A stretch of DNA of 64,000 nucleotides, taken from NCBI GenBank assembly GCA_910587635.1, contig CAJUNB010000005.1:124001-188000 (forward strand), in the 5' to 3' direction. Both the position numbers and the translations under genes were made by a program. This stretch comes from an uncultured Lachnospiraceae bacterium (GTDB lineage: Bacteria; Bacillota; Clostridia; Lachnospirales; Lachnospiraceae). Shown piece after piece: positions 56,704-64,000 of this stretch. How positions within the stretch are numbered: position 1 is the stretch's first letter; each line of letters starts with the position of its first letter. The notes beneath the pieces are model-generated. The model was not told the origin of the DNA. It searched no databases and worked only from the letters and a program-made list of their open reading frames with translations.

Positions 56704-57765
56704 ATGAACATACATAACAGAAAAACATATGGCAGCCTGTTTGGCAGATTACTGGCAGGGATGATGACGGTGACGGCTCTTTCAGGACTGTTTCCTCTCT
56801 GTACCAGCGCAGCGCCTGGAAATGTGACAGGAGAGAAAAATATCGTAGTTGTCATCGATCCGGGGCATGGGGGAAGCAATATCGGTGGACAGATTCCGGG
56901 AATAGATGAGAAGAATGCCACATTGATTACGGCTCTGGCCATGAAAGAAGAACTTGAAAAGTACGAAGGCATTACCGTTTACATGACAAGGTCGGGGGAT
57001 GCAGATTTATCATTGGAGGAAAGGGCCAATGTGGCCGGCGCTGTAGGGGCGGATTTTTTATTCAGCCTTCACTATAACAAAGCGGTACCGAACAGGCTGT
57101 ACGGGGCGGAAGTGTGGATTCCTTCTCTGGGGGAGAATTATGCCAGAAGTTATGCCTGTGGGGATATGGTGCTCAATGAGCTGTGTGATACCTATGGCCT
57201 TTACCGCAGAGGTATCAAGACGAAAGTCAGTGCCGTCAGTGGAGTTGATTATTATGGAGTCATTAAACATGCCAGTGCGCTGGGGATTCCGTCCATGATT
57301 ATTGAGCACTGCCACATTGACAATGAAATGGACCTTCCTTTTTTTAACAGTCCTGAAAAGCTTGTACAGCTTGGCCGCCTGGATGCTACAGGGGTAGCAA
57401 AGTATTTCGGGCTGAAATCGACTTCTCTTGGAGTGGACTATTCAGGAATACAGAAGACAACCGTGGCACCTGCTATGGCACGTGTCATTCAGGATATGAC
57501 ACCTCCGGAGACGGCAGCCATTTCCTCTGCTTCCAAAAATAATGGTCAGATTACGGCAGTATTGCAGGGAATGGACAGCCAGAGCAGTATTCTTTACTAT
57601 GACTATAGTCTGGATGGTGGTCTCACCTGGTCGGCTCTGCAGAAATGGAACAGTGTAGGGACGGAAAATACCGTGACGATTCCGGGCAATGGTGACAGCC
57701 TGACAGTCAGAATCTATAATCAGTATGATCTGGCTACGCAGAGTGCGGTGGTGCCGGTACTGTAG
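56704..57765 (+). CDS. Secreted N-acetylmuramoyl-L-alanine amidase
   Basis: 353 residues. Signal peptide (about 1-38, LLAGMMTVTALSGLFPLCTSAAPG), then an Amidase_3 domain (about 47-235) with VVVIDPGHGGSN (zinc His), DEKNATLI (zinc Glu), FLFSLHYN (zinc His) and catalytic Glu in MIIEHCHIDN; C-terminal part resembles an Ig-like/Y_Y_Y domain (GQITAVLQGMDSQSSILYYDYSLDGGLTWS). It cleaves the bond between MurNAc and the stem peptide outside the cell. ATG 56704 follows AGGAAAGGGT. Confidence 0.88.
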   Translation: MNIHNRKTYGSLFGRLLAGMMTVTALSGLFPLCTSAAPGNVTGEKNIVVVIDPGHGGSNIGGQIPGIDEKNATLITALAMKEELEKYEGITVYMTRSGDADLSLEERANVAGAVGADFLFSLHYNKAVPNRLYGAEVWIPSLGENYARSYACGDMVLNELCDTYGLYRRGIKTKVSAVSGVDYYGVIKHASALGIPSMIIEHCHIDNEMDLPFFNSPEKLVQLGRLDATGVAKYFGLKSTSLGVDYSGIQKTTVAPAMARVIQDMTPPETAAISSASKNNGQITAVLQGMDSQSSILYYDYSLDGGLTWSALQKWNSVGTENTVTIPGNGDSLTVRIYNQYDLATQSAVVPVL

Positions 57766-57837
57766 AATATTTGTGCAGTTTCCTGAATTTGCTCATAGAT
57801 AGGATCTTTTGTCCTCTTGTCTTTGGTGGATGGCTGT

Positions 57838-58776
57838 TTATAGATAAAATGAAAATATCGCCCTGTAATAAAAGAGGGCCAGCATGCTCTGGCAGAATTT
57901 GTGAAGTATATAGGAAAAAAGGGACAAATCCGTGTCGCTTATCATGCAATAGGTCTGCGCAATGCAGGACAGCCCGCCGAACTGGAGCATGACGAGGATG
58001 AGGAGAGGGTGGTCAGGTCCTGCCATAGTAATGCCACCGGTGATTTCCAGGAGCAGACAGACGGGAATCTGCCAGAAAGCGTAAGAAGCGGGGAGCTTTT
58101 CAAAAATAAGCCGGGGCAGAAGATTCCACAGATTAAATATGATCATATAACCTCCCAGTTTTGTAATACTCTGGATGCCTGAAGAAACAGAGGCATCCAT
58201 GGCAGCTGCAAAACCGGGAGATTTTTCTGTACAGGAAAGGGAAGCGGCGTTGGCTTTGATCTGTCCGTCGTAACCAAGATAACGCAGCAGCAGTCCATAG
58301 AGAAGAGGAATACCATACATACCTGCCAGATAGGTCCATACAGGGATATCACCTGGCAGAAAGGAAAGAACAAATCCGGTGAAAAAGACCGGTCCGATGT
58401 TATTGCAGAAAGCCAGCAGGAAAGAGGCTTCCTGGCGGGTGATCTGTCCCATACGGTACATATCTCCGGTTATTTTGGCACCCATGGGAAAGCCGCACAG
58501 AAATCCCATCACAATACAGTAGAGACAGCGGTTGTTTACATGAAACAGAGGATAGAGAAGCGGGCGGAAAAAGCCTGCAAAACGTTCTGACAGCCGGAGG
58601 CGTATCATCATGCCTGAGAGGACCATAAAGGGAAACAGCGTGGGAATCATCTGCTGGAACCAGACGTTCAGCCCTGTCAGTGCGTAAGAAAGCGAGAGTT
58701 TTGGATAGGAAAGAATGGCCCATGTCATCAGGCCAAAGAACAGAGTCAATCCTGTTTTTTTTATAAATTTTTGCAA
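57838..58776 (-). CDS. ylbJ: Sporulation integral membrane protein YlbJ
   Basis: About 313 residues with eight or so membrane helices and the nucleoside-recognition (Gate) type motif (MIPTLFPFMVLSGMMI; GFLCGFPMGAKITGDMYRMG; FCNNIGPVFFTGFV). YlbJ is required for sporulation in Bacillus; its neighbours ylbH (rsmD) and ylbI (coaD) are at 55.0-56.1 kb, so part of that neighbourhood is conserved but this gene is inverted. I favour a TTG start at 58776 (GGGGTG 5 nt upstream, then QKFIKKTG before the first helix); ATGs at 58818 and 58836 exist in frame but lack a ribosome-binding site. Confidence 0.85.
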   Translation of the reverse strand: MQKFIKKTGLTLFFGLMTWAILSYPKLSLSYALTGLNVWFQQMIPTLFPFMVLSGMMIRLRLSERFAGFFRPLLYPLFHVNNRCLYCIVMGFLCGFPMGAKITGDMYRMGQITRQEASFLLAFCNNIGPVFFTGFVLSFLPGDIPVWTYLAGMYGIPLLYGLLLRYLGYDGQIKANAASLSCTEKSPGFAAAMDASVSSGIQSITKLGGYMIIFNLWNLLPRLIFEKLPASYAFWQIPVCLLLEITGGITMAGPDHPLLILVMLQFGGLSCIAQTYCMISDTDLSLFSYILHKFCQSMLALFYYRAIFSFYL

Positions 58777-58866
58777 AATACACCCCAAAGAAAGTGAAAA
58801 TGTTGTATACTCATACATATGTGCTGAAAACAGCATAGATACGTGAAATCAGAGGAGTTTTGAAAG

Positions 58867-59544
58867 ATGTTACATAAAAAAGAAGCGGTTATTTTTGACA
58901 TGGACGGTTCCCTTGTGGATTCCATGTGGGTCTGGAAGGATATTGATATCGAATATCTGGGAAAGTTTGGATTGGATATCCCGGATGATCTGCAGATGGC
59001 CATTGAGGGAAAAAGTTTTACAGAAACGGCGGAGTATTTTAAAGAGCGGTTTTTCCTGGAAGACTCCATAGAGGACATTATGGCTGACTGGAACGAAATG
59101 GCATGGCATAAATACCGTACCCGGGTGATGCTAAAGCCCGGAGCGAAGGAGCTTTTGGACTATTGCAGAGCTCACGGTATCAAACTGGGGATTGCCACAA
59201 GCAATTCCAGACAGATTGTAGATATGGTATTACAGGAGAGAGGGGTTACGGAATACTTTTCCTGTATTATGACAGGGTGTGAAGCGAAAAAAGGGAAGCC
59301 GGCACCGGATATCTATCTGTTGACGGCGCAGCAGCTATCGGTAAGTCCAGAAAGCTGTCTTGTCTTTGAAGATATCGTGCCAGGGATCCAGGCGGGTAAA
59401 TCGGCCGGTATGGAAGTGTGTGCGGTGGACGATGACTATTCCGCTTACCAGAGTCAGGAAAAGCGGGATCGCGCAGATTATTATATCAGAGATTTCAGGG
59501 ATATACCGGAAGTAAAAGAGATGTTGCAGGTGAGAAGGCAGTGA
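58867..59544 (+). CDS. HAD family hydrolase, beta-phosphoglucomutase-like
   Basis: 225 residues. HAD motif I VIFDMDGSLVDS, cap domain (about 15-90), motif II ATSNS, motif III lysine in KKGKPAPD and motif IV FEDIVPGIQAGKSAG. Phosphatase/phosphomutase of the PGM-like subfamily; substrate unknown. Good ribosome-binding site (AGAGGAG). Overlaps the radical SAM gene by 4 nt (GTGA), so the two are coupled. Confidence 0.9.
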   Translation: MLHKKEAVIFDMDGSLVDSMWVWKDIDIEYLGKFGLDIPDDLQMAIEGKSFTETAEYFKERFFLEDSIEDIMADWNEMAWHKYRTRVMLKPGAKELLDYCRAHGIKLGIATSNSRQIVDMVLQERGVTEYFSCIMTGCEAKKGKPAPDIYLLTAQQLSVSPESCLVFEDIVPGIQAGKSAGMEVCAVDDDYSAYQSQEKRDRADYYIRDFRDIPEVKEMLQVRRQ

Positions 59545-61466
59545 GCGGAAGATTTTTGCCGGTTTCGAAAAGTGAGATGGAAGCCCTTGGCTGGGACAGT
59601 GTGGATTTTGTCTATGTATCGGGAGATGCCTATGTGGACCACCCGTCTTTTGGGCATGCCATTATTACCCGGCTGCTGGAGGCCCATGGCTACCGGATAG
59701 GTATCATTGCCCAGCCAGACTGGAGAGAGGCGGACAGCATCGCCCTGTTCGGGGAGCCGAAACTGGGTTTTCTGGTCAGTGCAGGCAATATGGATTCCAT
59801 GGTAAATCATTATTATGTATCCAAGAGACGGCGGGAGGAAGATGCCTATACTCCCGGGGGCCGGATAGGAGCGAGGCCTGACCGGGCAACGATTGTATAC
59901 AGTAACCTGATTCGGAAAAAATATAAAAAGGTTCCCATTATTTTAGGAGGGATAGAAGCCAGCCTGCGCCGGATGGCTCACTATGATTACTGGTCCGACA
60001 GCTTTCGACGCTCTGTCCTTCTGGACAGTCAGGCAGATCTCATCTCCTATGGTATGGGGGAAAAGTCGATTGTGGAGATTGCGGAGGCACTGCAGAGCGG
60101 TATCGATATCCGGGATCTTTGCTTTGTTCCGGGCACCGTCTACCGGACAAGGGACATTTCCGGGATTTACGATGGAATAAGGCTCCCTGCCTATGAAGAG
60201 ATGAAAGCGGAGAAGAGGCGCTATGGAGAGAGCTTTCTCATACAGCAGAAAAATACGGATCCTTTTACCGGGAAGACGCTGATAGAGCCCTACGGGGATG
60301 GGACCTATGTGGTACAGAACCCGCCTCAGAAGCCTCTGACCGTGGAGGAAATGGACGATATTTACGGACTGCCCTATGAGCGGATCTATCATCCTTCCTA
60401 TGAACAGGAGGGAGGAATTCCTGCGATCAAAGAAATCAAATTTTCTCTCGTCAGCAATCGGGGATGCTTTGGAGGCTGCAGCTTTTGTGCACTGACCTTT
60501 CATCAGGGAAGGATTGTACAGGTGCGGAGTCATGATTCCATTCTGAAAGAAGCCAGGGCCATGACACAGGAGGCGGATTTCAAAGGGTATATTCATGATG
60601 TGGGCGGTCCTACAGCCGATTTCAGGGCGCCTTCCTGTGATAAGCAGCTTCGTTTTGGTGTCTGCCAGGACAGACAGTGTCTCTTTCCAAGGCCGTGCGG
60701 AAACCTCAGGGCAGATCACAGAGACTATCTGGAACTGCTTCGCAGCCTTCGGGCGTTGCCGGGAGTGAAAAAGGTCTTTGTCCGCTCAGGCATCCGGTTT
60801 GATTATGTGATGGCGGATAAAGATGACACTTTTTTCCGGGAACTGGTATCCCATCATATAAGCGGCCAGCTGAAGGTGGCGCCGGAGCATATTTCGGACA
60901 GAGTGCTCTACTATATGGGAAAACCGGAACATACAGTCTACAAGGCGTTTGCGGACAGATATGAACGGTTGAACAAAAAGCTCGGGAAAAAGCAGTATCT
61001 TGTGCCCTATCTTATGTCATCCCATCCTGGCTCTACGATACAGGAGGCCGTAGCTTTAGCGGAATATTTACGGGATCTGGGCTATATGCCCGAGCAGGTA
61101 CAGGATTTTTACCCTACACCGTCCACCCTGTCCACAGTCATGTACTATACCGGAATTGACCCAAGGGACGGAAAACAGGTCTACGTGTGCAGGAATCCCC
61201 ACGAAAAAGCGATGCAGCGGGCGCTGATACAGTACCGGGAACCAAAGAAATATGAGCTCGTCCGGGAAGCGCTGATTGCCGTCGGCAGAGAAGATTTGAT
61301 CGGTTTTGACAGAAAATGCCTGATCAGACCTAGACATCAGAGGACAGAAACGGAGAAAAAAGGGCAGGGGAAGAGCAGTCTGTACCAGAAAGGACAGAAG
61401 AAAAAGAAAACCATTCGGAATATACACCGGAAAAAAGAGAGACCGAAACAGGGAAAACAGATATAA
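59541..61466 (+). CDS. YgiQ family radical SAM protein
   Basis: 641 residues. N-terminal YgiQ domain (FLPVSKSEMEALGWDSVDFVYVSGDAYVDHPSFG, GIIAQPDW), then a radical SAM core at about residue 307 with the CxxxCxxC motif in RGCFGGCSFCAL, and C-terminal APEHISDRVLYYMGKP and FYPTPSTLSTVMYYTG, followed by a very basic tail (KKKKTIRNIHRKKERPKQ). It binds a [4Fe-4S] cluster and SAM; the substrate is not known. Starts with GTG overlapping the HAD stop by 4 nt. Confidence 0.92.
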   Translation: MSGRFLPVSKSEMEALGWDSVDFVYVSGDAYVDHPSFGHAIITRLLEAHGYRIGIIAQPDWREADSIALFGEPKLGFLVSAGNMDSMVNHYYVSKRRREEDAYTPGGRIGARPDRATIVYSNLIRKKYKKVPIILGGIEASLRRMAHYDYWSDSFRRSVLLDSQADLISYGMGEKSIVEIAEALQSGIDIRDLCFVPGTVYRTRDISGIYDGIRLPAYEEMKAEKRRYGESFLIQQKNTDPFTGKTLIEPYGDGTYVVQNPPQKPLTVEEMDDIYGLPYERIYHPSYEQEGGIPAIKEIKFSLVSNRGCFGGCSFCALTFHQGRIVQVRSHDSILKEARAMTQEADFKGYIHDVGGPTADFRAPSCDKQLRFGVCQDRQCLFPRPCGNLRADHRDYLELLRSLRALPGVKKVFVRSGIRFDYVMADKDDTFFRELVSHHISGQLKVAPEHISDRVLYYMGKPEHTVYKAFADRYERLNKKLGKKQYLVPYLMSSHPGSTIQEAVALAEYLRDLGYMPEQVQDFYPTPSTLSTVMYYTGIDPRDGKQVYVCRNPHEKAMQRALIQYREPKKYELVREALIAVGREDLIGFDRKCLIRPRHQRTETEKKGQGKSSLYQKGQKKKKTIRNIHRKKERPKQGKQI

Positions 61467-61479
61467 AAGGAGACAGTGT

Positions 61480-62241
61480 ATGAATATTACAATCATAACC
61501 GGGGCTTCTTCCGGAATAGGGCGGGAGTTTGCCGTTCAGCTGGACGGGCTCTTTTCCAATATGGATGAAATCTGGCTGGTTGCCAGAAGGAAAGAGCGGC
61601 TGGAAGAGCTGCGTTGCAGACTGAAAACGAGATGCCGGATTATTGATATGGATATTACCGACCCGGTCTATATGAGACAGTTTTCAGAGATTCTGAAAAT
61701 TGCCAGACCGAGGATCTGTATGCTTGTAAACTGTGCCGGATTTGGGCTGATGGGGGCGGTGGATATGCTTTCTCTGGAAGAACAGTTGTCCATGATCGAT
61801 CTGAACTGCCGGGCACTGACAGACATGACTTATCGTTGCCTGCCCTATATGAGAAAAAATGGCCGTATTATCCAGCTGGCATCCAGTGCTGCGTTTCTGC
61901 CCCAGGAAAATTTTGCAGTGTATGCGGCTACGAAATCCTACGTGCTCAGTTTCTCCCGGGCGCTGCATGAGGAACTGAAAGGGCGGGGTGTCTGTGTGAC
62001 AAGTGTCTGCCCCGGTCCTGTGGATACGGAGTTTTTTCAGATTGCGGAAAAGTATGGGAAAACGCTGGCAGTGAAAAAGCTGACTATGGTTTCGCCACAG
62101 CGGGTGGTCAGGAAAGCAATCCGGGACAGTGGGAAAAAAGAGCCGCTTTCCGTATGTAGCCTGCCAATACAGGCTTTCCAGGTCCTGTCCAAGGTACTTC
62201 CCAACAGAATGCTATTTGGGATGATGAGGCTGTTTCATTGA
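61480..62241 (+). CDS. SDR family NAD(P)-dependent oxidoreductase
   Basis: 253 residues. Rossmann fold with TGASSGIGREFA, VNCAGFGLMG (NAG-type), the catalytic Ser in QLASSAAFLPQ and YAATKSYVLSFS (YxxxK), and PGPVDTEFF. This resembles the DltE/YqjQ-like short-chain dehydrogenases; substrate unknown. AAAGGAGA precedes the ATG. 14 nt after the YgiQ gene. Confidence 0.9.
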   Translation: MNITIITGASSGIGREFAVQLDGLFSNMDEIWLVARRKERLEELRCRLKTRCRIIDMDITDPVYMRQFSEILKIARPRICMLVNCAGFGLMGAVDMLSLEEQLSMIDLNCRALTDMTYRCLPYMRKNGRIIQLASSAAFLPQENFAVYAATKSYVLSFSRALHEELKGRGVCVTSVCPGPVDTEFFQIAEKYGKTLAVKKLTMVSPQRVVRKAIRDSGKKEPLSVCSLPIQAFQVLSKVLPNRMLFGMMRLFH

Positions 62242-62245
62242 CTTT

Positions 62246-62261
62246 TACCCTCAGCGGACAA
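62246..62261 (+). repeat. Fragment matching the 44.65-kb repeat element
   Basis: TACCCTCAGCGGACAA differs by one base from 44654-44669. Only this motif is shared; the long hairpin is absent here. Confidence 0.35.
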
Positions 62262-62338
62262 CAAAAATAGAACCTTTTGACACCCTGACTTAAAAACTGT
62301 GCAGGCATGATTTGCCGCGCATACTGCCGGAGGAATGT

Positions 62339-62902
62339 ATGAAACTGAAAAAAGGCTGTTACGGCTATTTGAAAAAGCAAAGAAAATGGGAAACGATAAA
62401 AACAATCATTGATTTTACCATTTCCGGCGCGATATTTGCCATGGGCTATTTTACTACCGGGACAAAGACAAACCTTCTGACAATTGTGGCGGTATTGGGA
62501 TGCCTTCCCGCCTGTAAAAGCGCCGTCATTATGTTTATGTATTTAAAGGCAAAGAGCTGCTCCGGGGAGTGCTATGAGAAATTACAGCCTTATGTGGGCA
62601 ATACCCTGATGCTGTATGATCTCTATCTGACAAGCTATGAGAAAAATTATCAGATCAGCGCCATGGCGGTCAAAAACAGTTCCCTCTGTGGATATACGGA
62701 GGATGGGAAATGTGATCTTACCGCAGGGGAAAAGCACATATCGGAAATTCTGAAACAGGATGGTTACGAGGGGCTTACGATAAAGCTGTTTTCCAATTTT
62801 TCAAAATTTACCGACAGGCTGCTGCAGATGGAATCGCTCTCAGATAAGAGTGAAAAAAAGGAAGTGGCCATTGCAGAAATTATCAAGTCGATTTCACTGT
62901 AA
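62339..62902 (+). CDS. Two-helix membrane protein, hypothetical
   Basis: 187 residues. Basic N-terminus (KLKKGCYGYLKKQRKWE), two hydrophobic helices (about 22-44 TIIDFTISGAIFAMGYF; 49-70 LLTIVAVLGCLPACKSAVIMFMY), then a soluble C-terminal domain of about 110 residues (YVGNTLMLYDLYLTSYEKNYQISAMAVKNSSLCGY ...). No known family recognised. ATG 62339 follows GGAGGAAT. 20 nt before the MBL-fold gene, so probably co-transcribed. Confidence 0.7.
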   Translation: MKLKKGCYGYLKKQRKWETIKTIIDFTISGAIFAMGYFTTGTKTNLLTIVAVLGCLPACKSAVIMFMYLKAKSCSGECYEKLQPYVGNTLMLYDLYLTSYEKNYQISAMAVKNSSLCGYTEDGKCDLTAGEKHISEILKQDGYEGLTIKLFSNFSKFTDRLLQMESLSDKSEKKEVAIAEIIKSISL

Positions 62903-62921
62903 CGACGGGAGGGTAAAGCAG

Positions 62922-63698
62922 ATGCAAATCACTGCTCTGGTAGAAAATAGTTCGCTGGATAAAAACCTCGGGACGGAGCACGGTCTGTCCCTCTATATAG
63001 AGACCTGCAGCCGGAAAATACTGTTTGATATGGGACAGACGGAGCTGTTTGCGGACAATGCCAGGGTGCTCGGCATCGATCTGGCGGGTGTGGATATCGC
63101 CGTCCTTTCCCATGGGCACTATGACCACGGCGGTGGGCTGAAAAAGTTTCTGGACATTAACAGGAAAGCGCCCGTCTATCTGAGCCGGTATGCTTTTGAA
63201 GGACATTACCACGGCAGAGAAAAATATATCGGCCTGGATACAGAACTGACAGGCAATGAGAGGCTGGTATCTACCGGTGATGAAACTGTCATAGAGGAAG
63301 GGCTGACGCTGTATTCCTGTAACGACTGTCAGAAGACATTTCCGTCCGGGAGCCAAGGGCTGCATATGATAAAGGACGGGGCGTTTTTGCCCGAGGATTT
63401 CCGCCATGAGCAGTATTTATTGATAAAAGAAAAGGGGAAACGAGTAGTGTTCAGCGGCTGTTCCCACAAGGGGATTTTAAATATTGTGGAATGGTTCAGG
63501 CCGGATGTGCTGGTGGGCGGATTTCATTTCTCCAAGCTGCCACTGGATGAGACTCTGGCAGGCTATGCAGAATATTTAAACCGCTTTTCCACTGTTTTTT
63601 ATACCTGTCACTGTACAGGCACGGAGCAGTTTGCGTTTATGAAAACGAGAATGGACCGTCTGTTCTATCTGGCCGCCGGTCAGCGTATGATACTGTAA
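62922..63698 (+). CDS. MBL-fold metallo-hydrolase
   Basis: 258 residues. N-terminus MQITALVENSSLDKNLGTEHGLSLYIET, metal motif LSHGHYDHGGGL (HxHxDH), later histidines in FSGCSHKGILNI and VGGFHF. The pattern resembles the 7,8-dihydropterin-6-yl-methyl-4-aminobenzene synthase-like MBL proteins of archaea and anaerobes; substrate unknown. GGGAGGGT precedes ATG 62922. Followed directly by a Crp/Fnr regulator. Confidence 0.88.
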   Translation: MQITALVENSSLDKNLGTEHGLSLYIETCSRKILFDMGQTELFADNARVLGIDLAGVDIAVLSHGHYDHGGGLKKFLDINRKAPVYLSRYAFEGHYHGREKYIGLDTELTGNERLVSTGDETVIEEGLTLYSCNDCQKTFPSGSQGLHMIKDGAFLPEDFRHEQYLLIKEKGKRVVFSGCSHKGILNIVEWFRPDVLVGGFHFSKLPLDETLAGYAEYLNRFSTVFYTCHCTGTEQFAFMKTRMDRLFYLAAGQRMIL

Positions 63699-63722
63699 AT
63701 CTGCTGAAGGGAGCATGCAATT

Positions 63723-64000
63723 ATGTCACAGGAGATATTCGGACCTGTTTATAAAGAGATATTTCCCTTTTGGAACGAAATACCGAAAGGGGACAGGGAT
63801 TATATCTGTGATAATTCCCGTTCTTTTCTCTATCCTGGAGGAAAAAAGATCCATGACGGGGATGAATGCTCTGGTGTCATCTTTGTCCGCTCAGGCAGTC
63901 TCAGAGTTTATATGATGTCTGAAGAGGGCAGGGATATTACATTGTACCGACTGTACAGAGGAGACATGTGTATGTTGTCCGCATCCTGTGTACTTCAGGC
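63723..64000 (+). CDS. Crp/Fnr family regulator, N-terminal part (partial)
   Basis: The gene runs off the right edge. The 92 visible residues include a cyclic-nucleotide-binding-type fold: YPGGKKIHDGDECSGVIFVRSGSLRVYMMSEEGRDITLYRLYRGDMCMLSASCVL, the beta-roll pattern of Crp/Fnr sensors. The DNA-binding helix-turn-helix is outside the window. ATG 63723 has GAAGGGAG upstream. 24 nt after the MBL gene, it may control it or genes beyond the edge. Confidence 0.82.
   Translation, partial: MSQEIFGPVYKEIFPFWNEIPKGDRDYICDNSRSFLYPGGKKIHDGDECSGVIFVRSGSLRVYMMSEEGRDITLYRLYRGDMCMLSASCVLQ

Overview
The window looks like a chromosomal segment of a low-to-mid GC, spore-forming, anaerobic Firmicute, most likely a Lachnospiraceae (Clostridium cluster XIVa) member. 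This is inferred from gene content: GerW/YtfJ, YlbJ, a Spo0A-type DNA-binding protein, the YloU-YloV(FakA)...RecG order, the RsmD-CoaD-YlbJ neighbourhood, and an anaerobic (CbiD/CbiG-type) cobalamin pathway. No rRNA, tRNA, CRISPR array, transposase or phage gene was seen.

Layout. 0-3.5 kb: the 5' part of an XRE regulator with a palindromic operator, a structured transcribed element, a lactonase-type beta-propeller gene, and a convergent cutC-lysR pair. 3.5-5.6 kb: leuCD behind a long structured leader. 5.6-17.2 kb: housekeeping and envelope genes (NusG-II protein, Gx transporter, ruvAB, zapA, U32 peptidase, RodA/FtsW-PBP2 pair, NUDIX, DUF2953, gerW, a coiled-coil J-like protein, rpmB). 17.3-29.2 kb: yloU-fakA, then recG-degV, separated by an accessory block: a degenerate LexA-like regulator divergent from a stand-alone Spo0A C-terminal-domain protein, a zinc-ribbon/LRR membrane protein, and an HscC-like Hsp70 with a membrane-anchored J-domain partner.

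29.2-50.6 kb: a large cobalamin locus, cbiD-cbiF-cbiG-cbiH/J fusion-cbiE/T fusion-cbiA-cobT-cobU-cobS-cobU-like, then cobC-cbiB-cbiC-LysM protein-cobD-cbiP. Together these cover most steps from cobalt-precorrin-3/4 to the finished nucleotide loop. cbiL, a cobaltochelatase, the adenosyltransferase and a B12 riboswitch are not visible. The locus is interrupted at 39.5-44.8 kb by a module of CotH kinase, Cthe_2159-like carbohydrate-binding lipoprotein, VTC-type polyphosphate polymerase and DUF4956 membrane protein, flanked by two non-coding repeat or structured elements.

50.7-64 kb: a type II topoisomerase pair (probably topoisomerase IV, parE-parC), rsmD-coaD, a coiled-coil protein, an amidase, ylbJ on the opposite strand, a HAD hydrolase with a YgiQ-type radical SAM enzyme, an SDR, a small membrane protein, an MBL-fold hydrolase and the start of a Crp/Fnr regulator cut by the window edge.

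The most novel signal is a pair of non-coding elements at about 426-673 and 39495-39771. Each starts 10 nt after a sigma-A-like promoter and folds as a three-way junction with an identical 12-nt linker but unrelated, compensatorily paired stems. Each is followed by tandem mini-hairpins upstream of a gene.
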